NCBI RefSeq assembly: GCF_041080835.1 | Contig: NZ_CP129683.1 | Span: forward strand, 2,108,001-2,172,000 | DNA: 64,000 nucleotides | Direction of reading: 5' to 3' | From: Bifidobacterium sp. WK012_4_13 | GTDB taxonomy: Bacteria; Actinomycetota; Actinomycetes; Actinomycetales; Bifidobacteriaceae | Part shown: positions 50,830 through 59,908 of the stretch, in pieces | How positions within the stretch are numbered: position 1 is the first letter of the stretch | How the letters are laid out: each line of letters begins with the position of its first letter | The notes under the pieces: model-generated | The model's input: the letters and a program-made list of their open reading frames with translations, nothing else | Told to the model about the DNA's origin: nothing | The model's database searches: none | Program-made: the position numbers and the translations under genes

Positions 50830-53085
50830 ATGCATGAACATATGACAAGAAGCCGCCACAGCGCCAATGAGCTGACGGTCGAGGAACAGGCAAGTCTGAC
50901 ATCCGGAGCGGATGCCTGGCATCTGCAGGGCATCGAAGGGCATGGCATCAAGCCGTACATGATCACCGACGGCCCGCATGGTCTTCGAAAGTCAAAGAGC
51001 AGCAGTGCCGACATCGATCTGGACAATACGGTTCCGGCAACGTGCTTCCCTCCCGCTGCCGGTCTGTCGAGCTCGTGGAATCCAGAGTTGGCACGCGAGG
51101 TTGGCGTGGCCATGGCGGAGGAATGCATTCAGGAGAAGGTTGCGGTCATCCTTGGGCCGGGGGTCAACATCAAACGCAATCCGCTTGGCGGCAGGTGCTT
51201 TGAATATTGGTCTGAGGATCCGTTCTTGGCCGGCCATGAAGCAATCGGCATCGTCGAGGGAGTCCAGTCGCGGGGGATCGGCACGTCGCTCAAGCACTTC
51301 GCAGTCAACAATCAGGAGACGGACAGGCTCCGAATCTCGGCGAACGTGTCGCAGCGTGCCCTTCGCGAGATTTATTTCCCGGCATTCGAGCATATCGTGA
51401 AACGAGCGCAGCCATGGACCGTCATGTGCTCATACAACCAGATCAACGGCACTCATGCTGCGCAGAATCACTGGCTGCTGACTGAAGTGCTGCGTGATGA
51501 ATGGGGTTTCGACGGCATCGTCATGAGTGATTGGGGTGCCGACCATGATCGAGTCGCTTCCCTGAACGCAGGACTGAATCTTGAGATGCCTCCAAGCTTT
51601 ACCGATGACCGGATCGTCTCCGGAGTAAGTTCCGGGGATATCTCAAGCGACCAGCTGGAGACGATGGCTCAAGGCATGATCGATCTTTCGGACAGGGCGA
51701 GCGGGGCGATGAGCATTGACGGTTACGGCTTCGACGTCGAGAAACACGATGATGTGGCCTACCGAGCTGCGCTTGAGTCCATGGTCCTGCTGAAGAACGA
51801 AGGTGGGACCCTGCCGCTGTCCAGCCATTCGAGTGTCGCGATCATAGGGGAGTTTGCCAGAACTCCGCGATATCAGGGGGGTGGATCGTCGCATATCACC
51901 CCGACGAAAATCACGTCCTTCCTCGACGCCATGGAGGAGCGCGGCATCGATGCACGATTCGCTCCGGGCTTCACCCTGGATGACGAGGCACAGGATCCAG
52001 CTCTCACAGCAGAGGCGCTGCAGGCCGCACAGCAGGCCGAGCAGGTCGTGCTCTTCATCGGACTTCCCAGTCAAGCCGAGTCCGAAGGCTTCGATCGCAC
52101 CACATTGGATCTTCCCGCCAAGCAGCTCGAGTTGCTTGACGCGATTGCGAAGGTCAATGGAAACGTCACGGTGGTTCTGTCGAATGGATCCGTCGTATCC
52201 GTCCGTGGATGGCGGGAGAAGGTATCCGCGATTCTTGAGTCTTGGCTTCTTGGACAGGCTGGTGGAGCGGCTCTTGCAGATGTGCTTTTTGGAAGGGCAT
52301 ATCCATCGGGCAAGCTTGCACAATCGATTCCCCTTGACATCGAAGACGACCCGAGCATGCTGAACTGGCCCGGTGAGGAAGGCCATGTGGATTATGGGGA
52401 GGGCATCTACGTCGGATACCGATACTATGACAGCTTCGACAAGGCAGTGGCATATCCCTTCGGCTTTGGACTTGGCTACGCGAGTTTCTCCATCGATGAT
52501 CTTCGCATAGAGAGCGTCGGCCCGAACAGGGTCGAGGTGAGCGTCGTGGTCACGAACACGTCTTCGGTCGAAGGCGCAGAGACGGTTCAGGTCTATGTGG
52601 CTCCGAACGATTCTCAGGTGGCACGGCCCAGGCATGAGCTTAAAGGTTTTCAGAAGCTTCACCTGCGCGCTGGCGAGAGCCGGAAGGTGAAGATCGCTCT
52701 TGACGAGCGCTCGTTCGCCTACTGGTCCGAGCGCTTTGACGGCTGGCACATTGAGGCGGGCACCTATGGCATCGAAGTCGGGACTTCAAGCCGCGACATA
52801 GCACAATCGGCTTCCGTGGAACTCGAAGGAGACGGCATGAGCATGCCATTGACCGAATGGTCGAACATGCACGAATGGCGGACGGACCCAATCGGCAGCC
52901 AAATCCTGCGGGATATGGATGAGAAGGGTGAGCGGGGGGAGCTCCCGCAACTCCTCAAGGACAATGCGGCGGCGGAAATGTTCCTTGACAGCATGCCCAT
53001 CAACTCCCTCACCGTCCTTATGGGCAAGGATGGCGCACGGCTCACTGCATACATGTTGGAGGCATACGCCCGGGCAACCTCATGA
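50830..53085 (+). CDS. GH3 beta-glucosidase
   Basis: A 751-residue cytoplasmic enzyme that releases terminal beta-D-glucose. The N-terminal barrel has DGPHGLRK, GPGVNIKRNPLGGRCFEYWS, GTSLKHFAVNNQETDR and the nucleophile Asp in IVMSDWGA (D234). The second alpha/beta domain contains the acid/base region around GGGSSHITPT and IGLPSQAESEGFDRTTL, and a fibronectin-III-like C-terminal domain follows (GYRYYDSF ... AGESRKVKI). Several ATGs compete (50,779 to 50,842); I chose 50,830 because AAGGAATCGAGGGA precedes it. No signal peptide, so substrates must be imported, probably by the MFS carriers nearby. Confidence 0.92.
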   Translation: MHEHMTRSRHSANELTVEEQASLTSGADAWHLQGIEGHGIKPYMITDGPHGLRKSKSSSADIDLDNTVPATCFPPAAGLSSSWNPELAREVGVAMAEECIQEKVAVILGPGVNIKRNPLGGRCFEYWSEDPFLAGHEAIGIVEGVQSRGIGTSLKHFAVNNQETDRLRISANVSQRALREIYFPAFEHIVKRAQPWTVMCSYNQINGTHAAQNHWLLTEVLRDEWGFDGIVMSDWGADHDRVASLNAGLNLEMPPSFTDDRIVSGVSSGDISSDQLETMAQGMIDLSDRASGAMSIDGYGFDVEKHDDVAYRAALESMVLLKNEGGTLPLSSHSSVAIIGEFARTPRYQGGGSSHITPTKITSFLDAMEERGIDARFAPGFTLDDEAQDPALTAEALQAAQQAEQVVLFIGLPSQAESEGFDRTTLDLPAKQLELLDAIAKVNGNVTVVLSNGSVVSVRGWREKVSAILESWLLGQAGGAALADVLFGRAYPSGKLAQSIPLDIEDDPSMLNWPGEEGHVDYGEGIYVGYRYYDSFDKAVAYPFGFGLGYASFSIDDLRIESVGPNRVEVSVVVTNTSSVEGAETVQVYVAPNDSQVARPRHELKGFQKLHLRAGESRKVKIALDERSFAYWSERFDGWHIEAGTYGIEVGTSSRDIAQSASVELEGDGMSMPLTEWSNMHEWRTDPIGSQILRDMDEKGERGELPQLLKDNAAAEMFLDSMPINSLTVLMGKDGARLTAYMLEAYARATS

Positions 53086-53187
53086 TGATGAACCCTTGCC
53101 AAGGGGAATGGTTCTGACCAGGCATAGCTCTGGAAGAAGCCACAGAATTGAGCTAGACTCAGCGGATAAGAGGTCAATGCTGACTAT

Positions 53188-54261
53188 ATGACGAGAGCTG
53201 ACATGCAGAATTCGACGGCTGATGAGAAAGACGGCGATGGGCGGCTGTCTGCGACGCGGTCAAGGCGACCGGTTCGGCAGACAGCCGTTTCCTCGAATGC
53301 GGCCACTGCCACAGTTCCGAAAGTTCCTGCGGTGATAGACAGCAGCTCGCATGGGTATTTTTATGACGTCGACAAGGTGCAGCATGAGCGCATCCAATAT
53401 CCGCTACAGTATCCTGCAGCGGTTCATCTGCATGAGGAGAGACCCGCCCAATTCATTCCTCTGCACTGGCACCGGGGCATGGAAATCATTCACTCGTTCG
53501 CAGGAAGTCTGCGCGTTCGCATAGATGGCATCGACCATCAGGTCAACGATGGGGATACCCTGATAATCAGTCCGGCGGCGTTGCATTCCATTCATCCAAA
53601 CGATGCAGGCACGCCACAGAAGGTGCTGTCGGTGACCTTTGATGGCTCACATCTTGCTCGAATCTGCCCGGGACTGCAGACAGGCCAATATGGCATCGCT
53701 GCTTCAGACGAACACTCCAAAGAGGTCAAGGAGCTCAGTCAGATCTGTGCCGATGTCGCCGAGACACTCGTCCATCTCGATGATGAGGCCAACTATCTTG
53801 CGATGAACCATCTGCTCTATCTGATGCTGTATCTGGTCTATCCACGATTCATCGTATCGAACGAAGACAATGCAGACAATGCGTCCATCAATGCCGATTC
53901 GAAAATAATCAAGGACATCCTCGCATATATGGATGTGCATTGCAGCGAAGACATCAAGGCGGAAACCGTCGCCAGATTCTTCGGATATAGCCGCGGGCAT
54001 CTATGTCGATTGCTGAAACGATATGCAGGCATAACGTTCAAGCCATTCCTGACCGAGCTCAGGTTGCAGGGGGCGATCGCCGATCTGCTTGAGACCACTC
54101 ACAGCTGCGAGCAGGTTGCCTTTGACAATGGTTTTCCGAGCATCGGTGCGCTCGGATCTGCCATGAAGAAGAAATATGGAATGGGTCCCAGACAATTTCG
54201 GCGTTCGCATGGTTCCGGAGTGTTCCGATCCAGCCATGCGGTGGGCAGCCTCGGTCAGTGA
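53188..54261 (+). CDS. AraC-family transcriptional regulator
   Basis: A 357-residue activator-type regulator. After ~55 disordered residues comes a cupin domain (LHWHRGMEIIHSFAGSLRVRID ... INDGD-like VNDGDTLIISPAALHSI). The last ~100 residues hold two helix-turn-helices (SEDIKAETVARFFGYSRGHLCRLLKRYAG and CEQVAFDNGFPSIGALGSAMKKKYGMGPRQFR). ATG at 53,188 is a reasonable start, though the first codons lack a clear ribosome binding site. It lies 102 nt after GH3 and before the second MFS gene, so it probably activates one or both. Confidence 0.88.
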   Translation: MTRADMQNSTADEKDGDGRLSATRSRRPVRQTAVSSNAATATVPKVPAVIDSSSHGYFYDVDKVQHERIQYPLQYPAAVHLHEERPAQFIPLHWHRGMEIIHSFAGSLRVRIDGIDHQVNDGDTLIISPAALHSIHPNDAGTPQKVLSVTFDGSHLARICPGLQTGQYGIAASDEHSKEVKELSQICADVAETLVHLDDEANYLAMNHLLYLMLYLVYPRFIVSNEDNADNASINADSKIIKDILAYMDVHCSEDIKAETVARFFGYSRGHLCRLLKRYAGITFKPFLTELRLQGAIADLLETTHSCEQVAFDNGFPSIGALGSAMKKKYGMGPRQFRRSHGSGVFRSSHAVGSLGQ

Positions 54262-54465
54262 TCCTGACTCCGCACGCAGGCGTGGGCGAAGTGGATACAA
54301 AACAACGGAAAGATGCCACAATTCTTGGAATCGTAACCAAGCCTTTCGCCTATCGTTGATCGTACTCAGCCACAACCTTCGACATGTGGTTGGAGGGATG
54401 AGACCGCAGCCAAAGCAATGACGCTTCTGCCATCACGAGACATGCTGAATTCCAAGGAGGGAATC

Positions 54466-55722
54466 ATGAGCGATCGAAAAGATGCTTCACACAATGCCGG
54501 AAGGGGAGCCATGGTGAAAGCCGCCGTCATGGCGCTTTCCCTGCCTTTGAGCTCCGTGTCCATCGTCGGCGCAATAGTCGGAAATCTGAAGGAGGACTTT
54601 CCCGACGCGTCGACTCTGCAGCTTCAAAGTTTCATAACGATACCAGTTATTGGCGGCATCATCGCGACGCTGGTGGGAGGATACCTCGCCGCTCGCGTCG
54701 GCAAGAAAAATCTTTGCCTCGTTGGCGCGCTGCTATGCTTTCTGGGCGGCATCGCTCCGATGTTCATCGACGATCTTTCCTGGAAAACGGCTGTCCGCGT
54801 CATCTGCGGGTTCGGAGTGGGGCTGCTGCAACCGTTGTCGGCTTCGCTCATCGTGGATCTGTTCAAGGGCAAGACGGCTGACTTTCTCATGGGTCTGCAA
54901 TCCTCGATGGTGGGTGTCGGGGCCTTCATTCTTTCCACGTCGATTGCCTTCATCATGACCATCGACTGGCATGGCGTCTACTATGTCTATGTTCTGGCGC
55001 TGCTTGTCTTCGCGATGGTTCTGGCATTTGTCCCCAATGAGGTGAATGAGATAGGGCGCATTCATAAGGGTGAGCAGGGTTCACGGACAAGACGCAAGAA
55101 GATGCCGATGTCCGCATACTTCGGCATGGTTCTTCAGATCGTGTTCGCAGCCGGATATGGCATCATCGCTGCGAATCAGGCGCTTGCCGCGAAGGAGACC
55201 GGTGTCATATCAGCGGTTCAGGTTGCGACGATCATCTCGGTAGCGTCGGTTTCATCCCTGATCGGAGGGCTCGTGTTTGGGATCATGCGAGGTCTGCTGC
55301 ATTCGACGATCGGATATGTCGCGCTGTTCCTGCAAATGGCCGGCGCTCTGCTGACTGCCAACACCAGCTCGTATGCGATGTGGGCGATTGGGGCATGCCT
55401 GTATGGCATCGGATTCTGCTGGTTCATGCCGTACGTGAACTTCCTCGTCAACGAACATACGGACGCGACGATATCCGCGCAGGCTACAAGCTATGCGTTC
55501 TTCGGCAACTCAATCGGATCGTTCATAACGCCGTATGTCCTCGCGGCGGTAGCGGCCGTCACTGGAATCTCAAGTCCATGGAAGTCATACAACATCATGG
55601 CCGTGATCATGGGCGTCTGCATGGTGATGATCTTTGTGTTCAGCCTGCTTGATCGAAAAACCGAAAGGTCTGCCACGCCTGCCGCCATCGAGGAAGGTAT
55701 CTCGGAGCCGGTCGGCGCGTAG
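54466..55722 (+). CDS. MFS transporter of unknown substrate
   Basis: A 418-residue protein with 12 predicted helices: GGIIATLVGGYLAARVGKKN (motif A region), RVICGFGVGLLQPLSASLIV and a long central loop (GEQGSRTRRKKMPMS). It differs from the GPH-like carrier at 45,617. ATG at 54,466 follows AAGGAGG, which excludes the earlier start at 54,418. It precedes an esterase gene by 129 nt; import of an aryl or acylated glucoside, or export of an aglycone, are both possible. Confidence 0.82.
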   Translation: MSDRKDASHNAGRGAMVKAAVMALSLPLSSVSIVGAIVGNLKEDFPDASTLQLQSFITIPVIGGIIATLVGGYLAARVGKKNLCLVGALLCFLGGIAPMFIDDLSWKTAVRVICGFGVGLLQPLSASLIVDLFKGKTADFLMGLQSSMVGVGAFILSTSIAFIMTIDWHGVYYVYVLALLVFAMVLAFVPNEVNEIGRIHKGEQGSRTRRKKMPMSAYFGMVLQIVFAAGYGIIAANQALAAKETGVISAVQVATIISVASVSSLIGGLVFGIMRGLLHSTIGYVALFLQMAGALLTANTSSYAMWAIGACLYGIGFCWFMPYVNFLVNEHTDATISAQATSYAFFGNSIGSFITPYVLAAVAAVTGISSPWKSYNIMAVIMGVCMVMIFVFSLLDRKTERSATPAAIEEGISEPVGA

Positions 55723-55851
55723 AAGTGATTCTTCGGATGATTCCTTGGCAGCCATGCATGATGTGCGACACACTCTCATGGTCCATGCATGGCTGACGAC
55801 ATCCGGATTCCATATGGCCACGTTCAAGAATTCATATAAGGAGTAACCATC

Positions 55852-56856
55852 ATGACTGCAATATCCATCGCCGAACCCTCGCCGAAGATTCTCGAGCCCG
55901 AGCCCGTCGATGACATCCGCCTCTTCCCACGTTCCCCAGAAGTTCCGGAGGGGTGCATTGTCGTCGATGACATTCCTGGCGACGACTTTCCGTATCCCGT
56001 CCATATTCACAAAGTCAACTACGTGACTCGGGAAATTGCCTCCGCAGATGGTGAGGAGCGTGAATCCATTGATTTGCCAATGTGGATCTTTGAGCCCCAG
56101 CTGCCTGACGGCACTCCGGAGACTGTGCGTGAGCAGCAGCGATGGCCGGGTATCGTCTTCGTTCGAGGTTCGGCATTCCATGAGCAAAATGTTCTGGACT
56201 ACATAAGCTATTTCGTCAGGCTGGCGGAACGAGGATTCGTCGTGGCAGCGCCGAAATACAGGCATTCGGACATAGCGGCCTTTCCTGCTCAGATGCAAGA
56301 CTGCAAGACTGCCGTGAGATTTGTGCGGAAGAATGCCGATACCTATCACGTCGATGGTGACAGAATCGCGCTGTTCGGAGATTCGTCCGGTGGCCACACC
56401 GTTCTCATGGCGGGTTTCACGGCAGACCATGAACCAGACACCCCCGTTTATGGAGAATGTTCATCTGCGGTCTCCTGCATCGTGGATTGGTATGGTCCGA
56501 CTGACTTCTCGATGATGAACCGTTATCCGAGCGTGCAGAACCACACTGATGCAGACAGCCCTGAAGGCTTTGAAATCGGGCATGTAGACGTGCTCGACAA
56601 TCCGGAACTGAACGCCAAGGCGTCGGTGCTTGCATACATCTCTGAGGATGCTCCGATTCCGCCGACGCTCATCATGCATGGTGGCCGTGACATGATCGTG
56701 CCATTCAATCAAAGCGTGCGGCTGTATGCCAAGCTGAAAGAGTGCGGGAAGGACGTGACCTTCATGAAAATCAACAATGCGAACCATGCATGTCTGGGGT
56801 TCAGATCGAACAGGGCGCTCGACATGGTGATCGACTACATACGTCAGCACATGTGA
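55852..56856 (+). CDS. Alpha/beta-hydrolase esterase (BD-FAE/lipase-like)
   Basis: A 334-residue cytoplasmic hydrolase. The oxyanion region is VFVRGSAFHEQN (the HGG of the family is replaced by RGS), the nucleophile Ser is in GDSSGGH, the acid is in MHGGRDMIVPF and the His in INNANHACLG. ATG at 55,852 is preceded by AAGGAG. It resembles the acetyl-esterase/BD-FAE group that deacylates plant oligosaccharides. With the type B esterase and GH3 it fits stepwise breakdown of acylated glucosides. Confidence 0.85.
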   Translation: MTAISIAEPSPKILEPEPVDDIRLFPRSPEVPEGCIVVDDIPGDDFPYPVHIHKVNYVTREIASADGEERESIDLPMWIFEPQLPDGTPETVREQQRWPGIVFVRGSAFHEQNVLDYISYFVRLAERGFVVAAPKYRHSDIAAFPAQMQDCKTAVRFVRKNADTYHVDGDRIALFGDSSGGHTVLMAGFTADHEPDTPVYGECSSAVSCIVDWYGPTDFSMMNRYPSVQNHTDADSPEGFEIGHVDVLDNPELNAKASVLAYISEDAPIPPTLIMHGGRDMIVPFNQSVRLYAKLKECGKDVTFMKINNANHACLGFRSNRALDMVIDYIRQHM

Positions 56857-56879
56857 GTGGATGCGATCGGCGATGCCCG

Positions 56880-57854
56880 TCACTCCATTCTGATGACATT
56901 CCTTATTCCACTGCTCGGTGTCTTGCGCCATATGTCGGCAGCGTCCTCCAGGGTGACGTCCTCGGTATCTCCCTGGAGAACGCCGCTGCCGAGCAAGGAT
57001 ATGAGTTCCCTTGTCGCAGCGCTCCGATTCTTCAGATTGTTCAGTGTCATAAGGCCTCGGATTTGAACGCCGGATGTTCGAATTGCGGTCGCAGGCAGCG
57101 TGATTTCCGGTTCATGCGCTGCGGAACCGATTTCGTACAGGATCGTCTGTCGCAGGTTTGCAGGCGATGTTGGTATCAGGCTGCGTAGTATCGCAGTGGT
57201 TGCGGATCCCCAAAGATAGTCGATGATGCTCACGTTTCCCGACAGCTCCGATTGGGCAAGGCCAGACTGAATCGAATTCGTGTTGATTGATTGCGTCGCT
57301 CCAAGCCTTCTCAAGGCGGTCAGACGTTCCTCGCTTCGCCCTGTGGCGATTATGTTCCTGATTCCCAGATGTCTCGCTACCTGCACGGCCAGCTTGCCCG
57401 CAAATCCCGTCGCGCCATTGATGATGACCGTGTCGCTTGGACTCAGCGGCTGGTCGTATTTCAGTGGGAGCAGGCTGGTCTGTGCCGAGGAGAGCGAAGC
57501 GACCATGGAACTCAGTCGCTGCGTCTCTTCGAGATCCATGATGCTGTCTTCCTTGGCGACCGTGTACTCGGCCATTGCCCCGTTTCCCGGCCTCATTGAC
57601 ATGCCAGGAAGATACACCAGATGCTGGTTGTCGACCCTTCTTCCGATTGCGCTCGCCCCTGGTATGCTTGGGAAGCTTTGGTGCCAGAAGCTGCTTGAAT
57701 AATGGGTTCCTGCCGCGACGGCCCTGTCGAGATTCTCGATCGGGACGGCAAGGACCTTGACGAGAACGCTGTATGTGCGATCCACGCTCGGTATCGGGAA
57801 GTCTTCGCTTATCGTAGGTGGTTCTGTGAAACTTCTGATGATGAGGGCTTTCAT
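56880..57854 (-). CDS. Zinc-independent MDR-family oxidoreductase (quinone-oxidoreductase-like)
   Basis: A 324-residue medium-chain reductase. The N-terminal GroES-like domain has VLVKVLAVPIENLDRAVAAG; the Rossmann domain has INGATGFAGKLAVQVARHLG and IIATGRSEERLTALRRLGA. Zinc ligands of alcohol dehydrogenases are absent, so a NADPH:quinone or enone reductase is likely. It diverges from a MarR regulator over a gap with two ATTAC(C/T)GGTAAT sites, and is probably induced by a reactive small molecule. ATG at 57,854 has a GGAGAG ribosome binding site. Confidence 0.86.
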   Translation of the reverse strand: MKALIIRSFTEPPTISEDFPIPSVDRTYSVLVKVLAVPIENLDRAVAAGTHYSSSFWHQSFPSIPGASAIGRRVDNQHLVYLPGMSMRPGNGAMAEYTVAKEDSIMDLEETQRLSSMVASLSSAQTSLLPLKYDQPLSPSDTVIINGATGFAGKLAVQVARHLGIRNIIATGRSEERLTALRRLGATQSINTNSIQSGLAQSELSGNVSIIDYLWGSATTAILRSLIPTSPANLRQTILYEIGSAAHEPEITLPATAIRTSGVQIRGLMTLNNLKNRSAATRELISLLGSGVLQGDTEDVTLEDAADIWRKTPSSGIRNVIRME

Positions 57855-57941
57855 GGTCTCTCCATTTCATTGTCTGCGTGTGTTTCGAATTCGTTGATAA
57901 GGGGTGCCGAACGCCGTTCGCTGCTGCACCTCAGAATATTC

Positions 57942-57953
57942 ATTACCGGTAAT
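57942..57953. promoter_or_regulatory. MarR operator candidate 1
   Basis: ATTACCGGTAAT is a perfect 12-bp palindrome followed by ATATATAT, between the divergent reductase and MarR genes, and nearer the reductase promoter. Confidence 0.65.
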
Positions 57954-57992
57954 ATATATAATATGGCCCGAGATGGCGGGTGTCAAATAAAC

Positions 57993-58004
57993 ATTACTGG
58001 TAAT
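57993..58004. promoter_or_regulatory. MarR operator candidate 2
   Basis: ATTACTGGTAAT, one base from the first site and likewise followed by ATATATTAT, 51 bp further and nearer the MarR start codon. Confidence 0.65.
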
Positions 58005-58073
58005 ATATTATTGGCGTGAGGACATCTGTCTCGCGAACGAGTCGACTTCGACGGATGGCTTCAGGGGAGAGAC

Positions 58074-58526
58074 ATGAACATTGAGCAATATCAGGAGCTT
58101 GCGGCATTGCTGGAGACGCTTGGGCAGAGTCGGGCGGATTCGATGTATCATGACTGGATTTCAGCGCATGTTCCCACGGAGATCGCCCCGCTGGTCACTG
58201 AACTCACGCATAACGATTTCCGAATAATCGATTCGCTTGGCAATGCTGAGATGACCATCGGCGATGTGGCAAAAGAACTCGGTTTTTCGCAGGGGGGTGT
58301 ATCGAGACGAGTGAATTTCATGAGCGACAAGGGTCTTGTTGAGAAATATCATCGAGGAAAAAACAGGAAGAATGTGTATCTTCGTCTTACCGAGGTAGGC
58401 GATCTGCTGCGCAGCTTTCACCGGGATCTGCATGACCACATTCGCACAACGACGCTGGAGCGTACAGGGAGCTTCAGCAATGTCGAGGTCGAGACGGCGA
58501 TTGCTTTCCTGAAGGCCCTGCTATGA
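58074..58526 (+). CDS. MarR-family transcriptional regulator
   Basis: A 150-residue winged-helix repressor: LTHNDFRIIDSLGNAEMTIG, then the recognition region VAKELGFSQGGVSRRVNFMSDKGLVEKYH and the wing GKNRKNVYLRLTEVG. The last helix mediates dimers. ATG at 58,074 follows GGGGAGAG. It diverges from the MDR reductase gene; the paired palindromes between them are the expected operators for both genes. Confidence 0.9.
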   Translation: MNIEQYQELAALLETLGQSRADSMYHDWISAHVPTEIAPLVTELTHNDFRIIDSLGNAEMTIGDVAKELGFSQGGVSRRVNFMSDKGLVEKYHRGKNRKNVYLRLTEVGDLLRSFHRDLHDHIRTTTLERTGSFSNVEVETAIAFLKALL

Positions 58527-58583
58527 GCGAGTGCGATGAGATGCACTGGCGCGGCGGTCCACGATTCGGTCGATACGATGGAG

Positions 58584-58609
58584 CTTCGATGGCGCATTCG
58601 CCATCGAAG
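58584..58609. terminator. Hairpin between convergent MarR and VIT genes
   Basis: CTTCGATGGCG pairs perfectly with CGCCATCGAAG over a CATT loop, 58 nt after the MarR stop. Confidence 0.75.
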
Positions 58610-58734
58610 GAATAATGGGAGCGACGAGAGACGTCTGGTAACAGGGCTTCCGCCAGATTGTCTGATTCGCTCAAAGGCGTTGCCTTTGCCATGTCCGGCA
58701 TGTTCAAGGGTGAGCGAAGGCAGGCGCCTTGGAA

Positions 58735-59331
58735 TCAGCTTGCGCCCAACGCGACTCCTATGGCGAGAACGATCAGACCTCCAAGGGTTACTACAAGAAG
58801 CGAGTTCTTCATCGGAACGTGCAGGAACTTGTTTCTCACCCAGGCGATTACCACCAGTTCGATTGCAACGACTATGAATGCGACCAGCAATGACAGGTGC
58901 AGGTTGGGAATCAGGAAGGGCAGCGTATGGAAAGTCCCTCCGATCGTAGTCGCCGCACCGGTTATGGCGCCGCGAACGATCGACGAACCTCTGCCGGTCT
59001 TCTCGCCGTTGTCCGATAGGGCTTCCGACCATCCCATGCTGACTCCCGCTCCGAGTGCGGTCGCCATGCCTACTATGAATGCTGCGTGCGGCCCGGAGAA
59101 GATCGCCGATGCGAAAACTGGGGCAAGCGTGCTGACGGTGCCATCGATCAGACCTACGAGGCCCGGCTGAACGTATTTCAGTACGAATGAGCCGTCACTA
59201 TGATCGTATGAAAAAAATCTCTTGGCGAAATTGGCGGCGGACGAGCCCGTCGGCGATTGTGCGGCTGTCGTGTTCGAATCGGCCAGATCCGAACAAGCCA
59301 TGTCAGAATCGAGAATATCTGAATGAGTCAT
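58735..59331 (-). CDS. VIT1/CCC1-type metal transporter (MbfA-like membrane domain only)
   Basis: A 198-residue membrane protein with about five helices. The motif YVQPGLVGLIDGTVSTLAP followed by GAGVSMGWSEALSDNG matches the membrane domain of MbfA-type iron exporters, in which it is fused to a ferritin-like (erythrin) domain. Here that domain is replaced by a ~40-residue Ser/Asp-rich N-terminus, so only the transport part is present. It should move Fe(II) or Mn(II) out of the cytoplasm. It diverges from a Fur/PerR regulator. ATG at 59,331 is preceded on the minus strand by GGAGG. Confidence 0.78.
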   Translation of the reverse strand: MTHSDILDSDMACSDLADSNTTAAQSPTGSSAANFAKRFFSYDHSDGSFVLKYVQPGLVGLIDGTVSTLAPVFASAIFSGPHAAFIVGMATALGAGVSMGWSEALSDNGEKTGRGSSIVRGAITGAATTIGGTFHTLPFLIPNLHLSLLVAFIVVAIELVVIAWVRNKFLHVPMKNSLLVVTLGGLIVLAIGVALGAS

Positions 59332-59350
59332 ATCAAAACCTCCGCTCGTT

Positions 59351-59374
59351 ATTTTAATTCATTTCTAATAAAAT
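59351..59374. promoter_or_regulatory. Fur/PerR-box-like AT-rich dyad
   Basis: ATTTTA ... TAAAAT (59,351-59,356 and 59,369-59,374) lies in the 92-bp gap between the divergent VIT and Fur-family genes, where a Fur or PerR box would be expected. Confidence 0.45.
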
Positions 59375-59423
59375 GCAAATTAAGAGAACAATTCCTTTGA
59401 AATAGTGGCGAAAGGCGTCTAAC

Positions 59424-59900
59424 ATGGGCTTCATGCAGGCATCGACAGAGCAACGCACCGTTCAGGCGAATCTTGATGAGGTCCTTCACGAGAAGGGTCT
59501 TCGAATCACGCCACAGCGCAAGCTTATTTTCCGGATCATCACGGCGACGGCGCAGCACGTCAGCGCCCAGCAGATACAGCAGGAGCTTGAGGACGTGTTT
59601 CCGGGGATTTCACTGCCGACCGTGTATTCGACATTGGAGCTGTTCACACAGTTGGGTGTCATACACAAGATGGCGATCAACGACGGTGAGATGCTCTATG
59701 ACACGGGTTGGAGCCATCCGCATGCACATATGAAATGCAACAGGTGCGGTCGCATATTCGATCTGGACATTCCGCCAGTGACGCAACAAGACATACGGTC
59801 CGCGGCATCGGAGGGTTTCAGCGTGGATTCAGGAGACCTGCTGCTGCACGGGCTGTGCAGGGAATGCTCCTCGAAGGCAGATGCCAAAGTAGAAGACTGA
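59424..59900 (+). CDS. Fur-family metalloregulator (Fur or PerR)
   Basis: A 158-residue regulator: winged helix with RITPQRKLIFRII ... ISLPTVYSTLELFTQLGVIHK, then the metal-sensing part LYDTGWSHPHAHMKC and two zinc CxxC pairs (CNRCG; CREC). The Asp-His arrangement before the first CxxC resembles PerR (peroxide-sensing) as much as Fur. A peroxide role would suit a genome that also encodes pyruvate oxidase. ATG at 59,424 has GAAAGG upstream; a second ATG three codons on is possible. It is divergent from the VIT transporter, its likely target. Confidence 0.88.
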   Translation: MGFMQASTEQRTVQANLDEVLHEKGLRITPQRKLIFRIITATAQHVSAQQIQQELEDVFPGISLPTVYSTLELFTQLGVIHKMAINDGEMLYDTGWSHPHAHMKCNRCGRIFDLDIPPVTQQDIRSAASEGFSVDSGDLLLHGLCRECSSKADAKVED

Positions 59901-59908
59901 GCCAGAGC

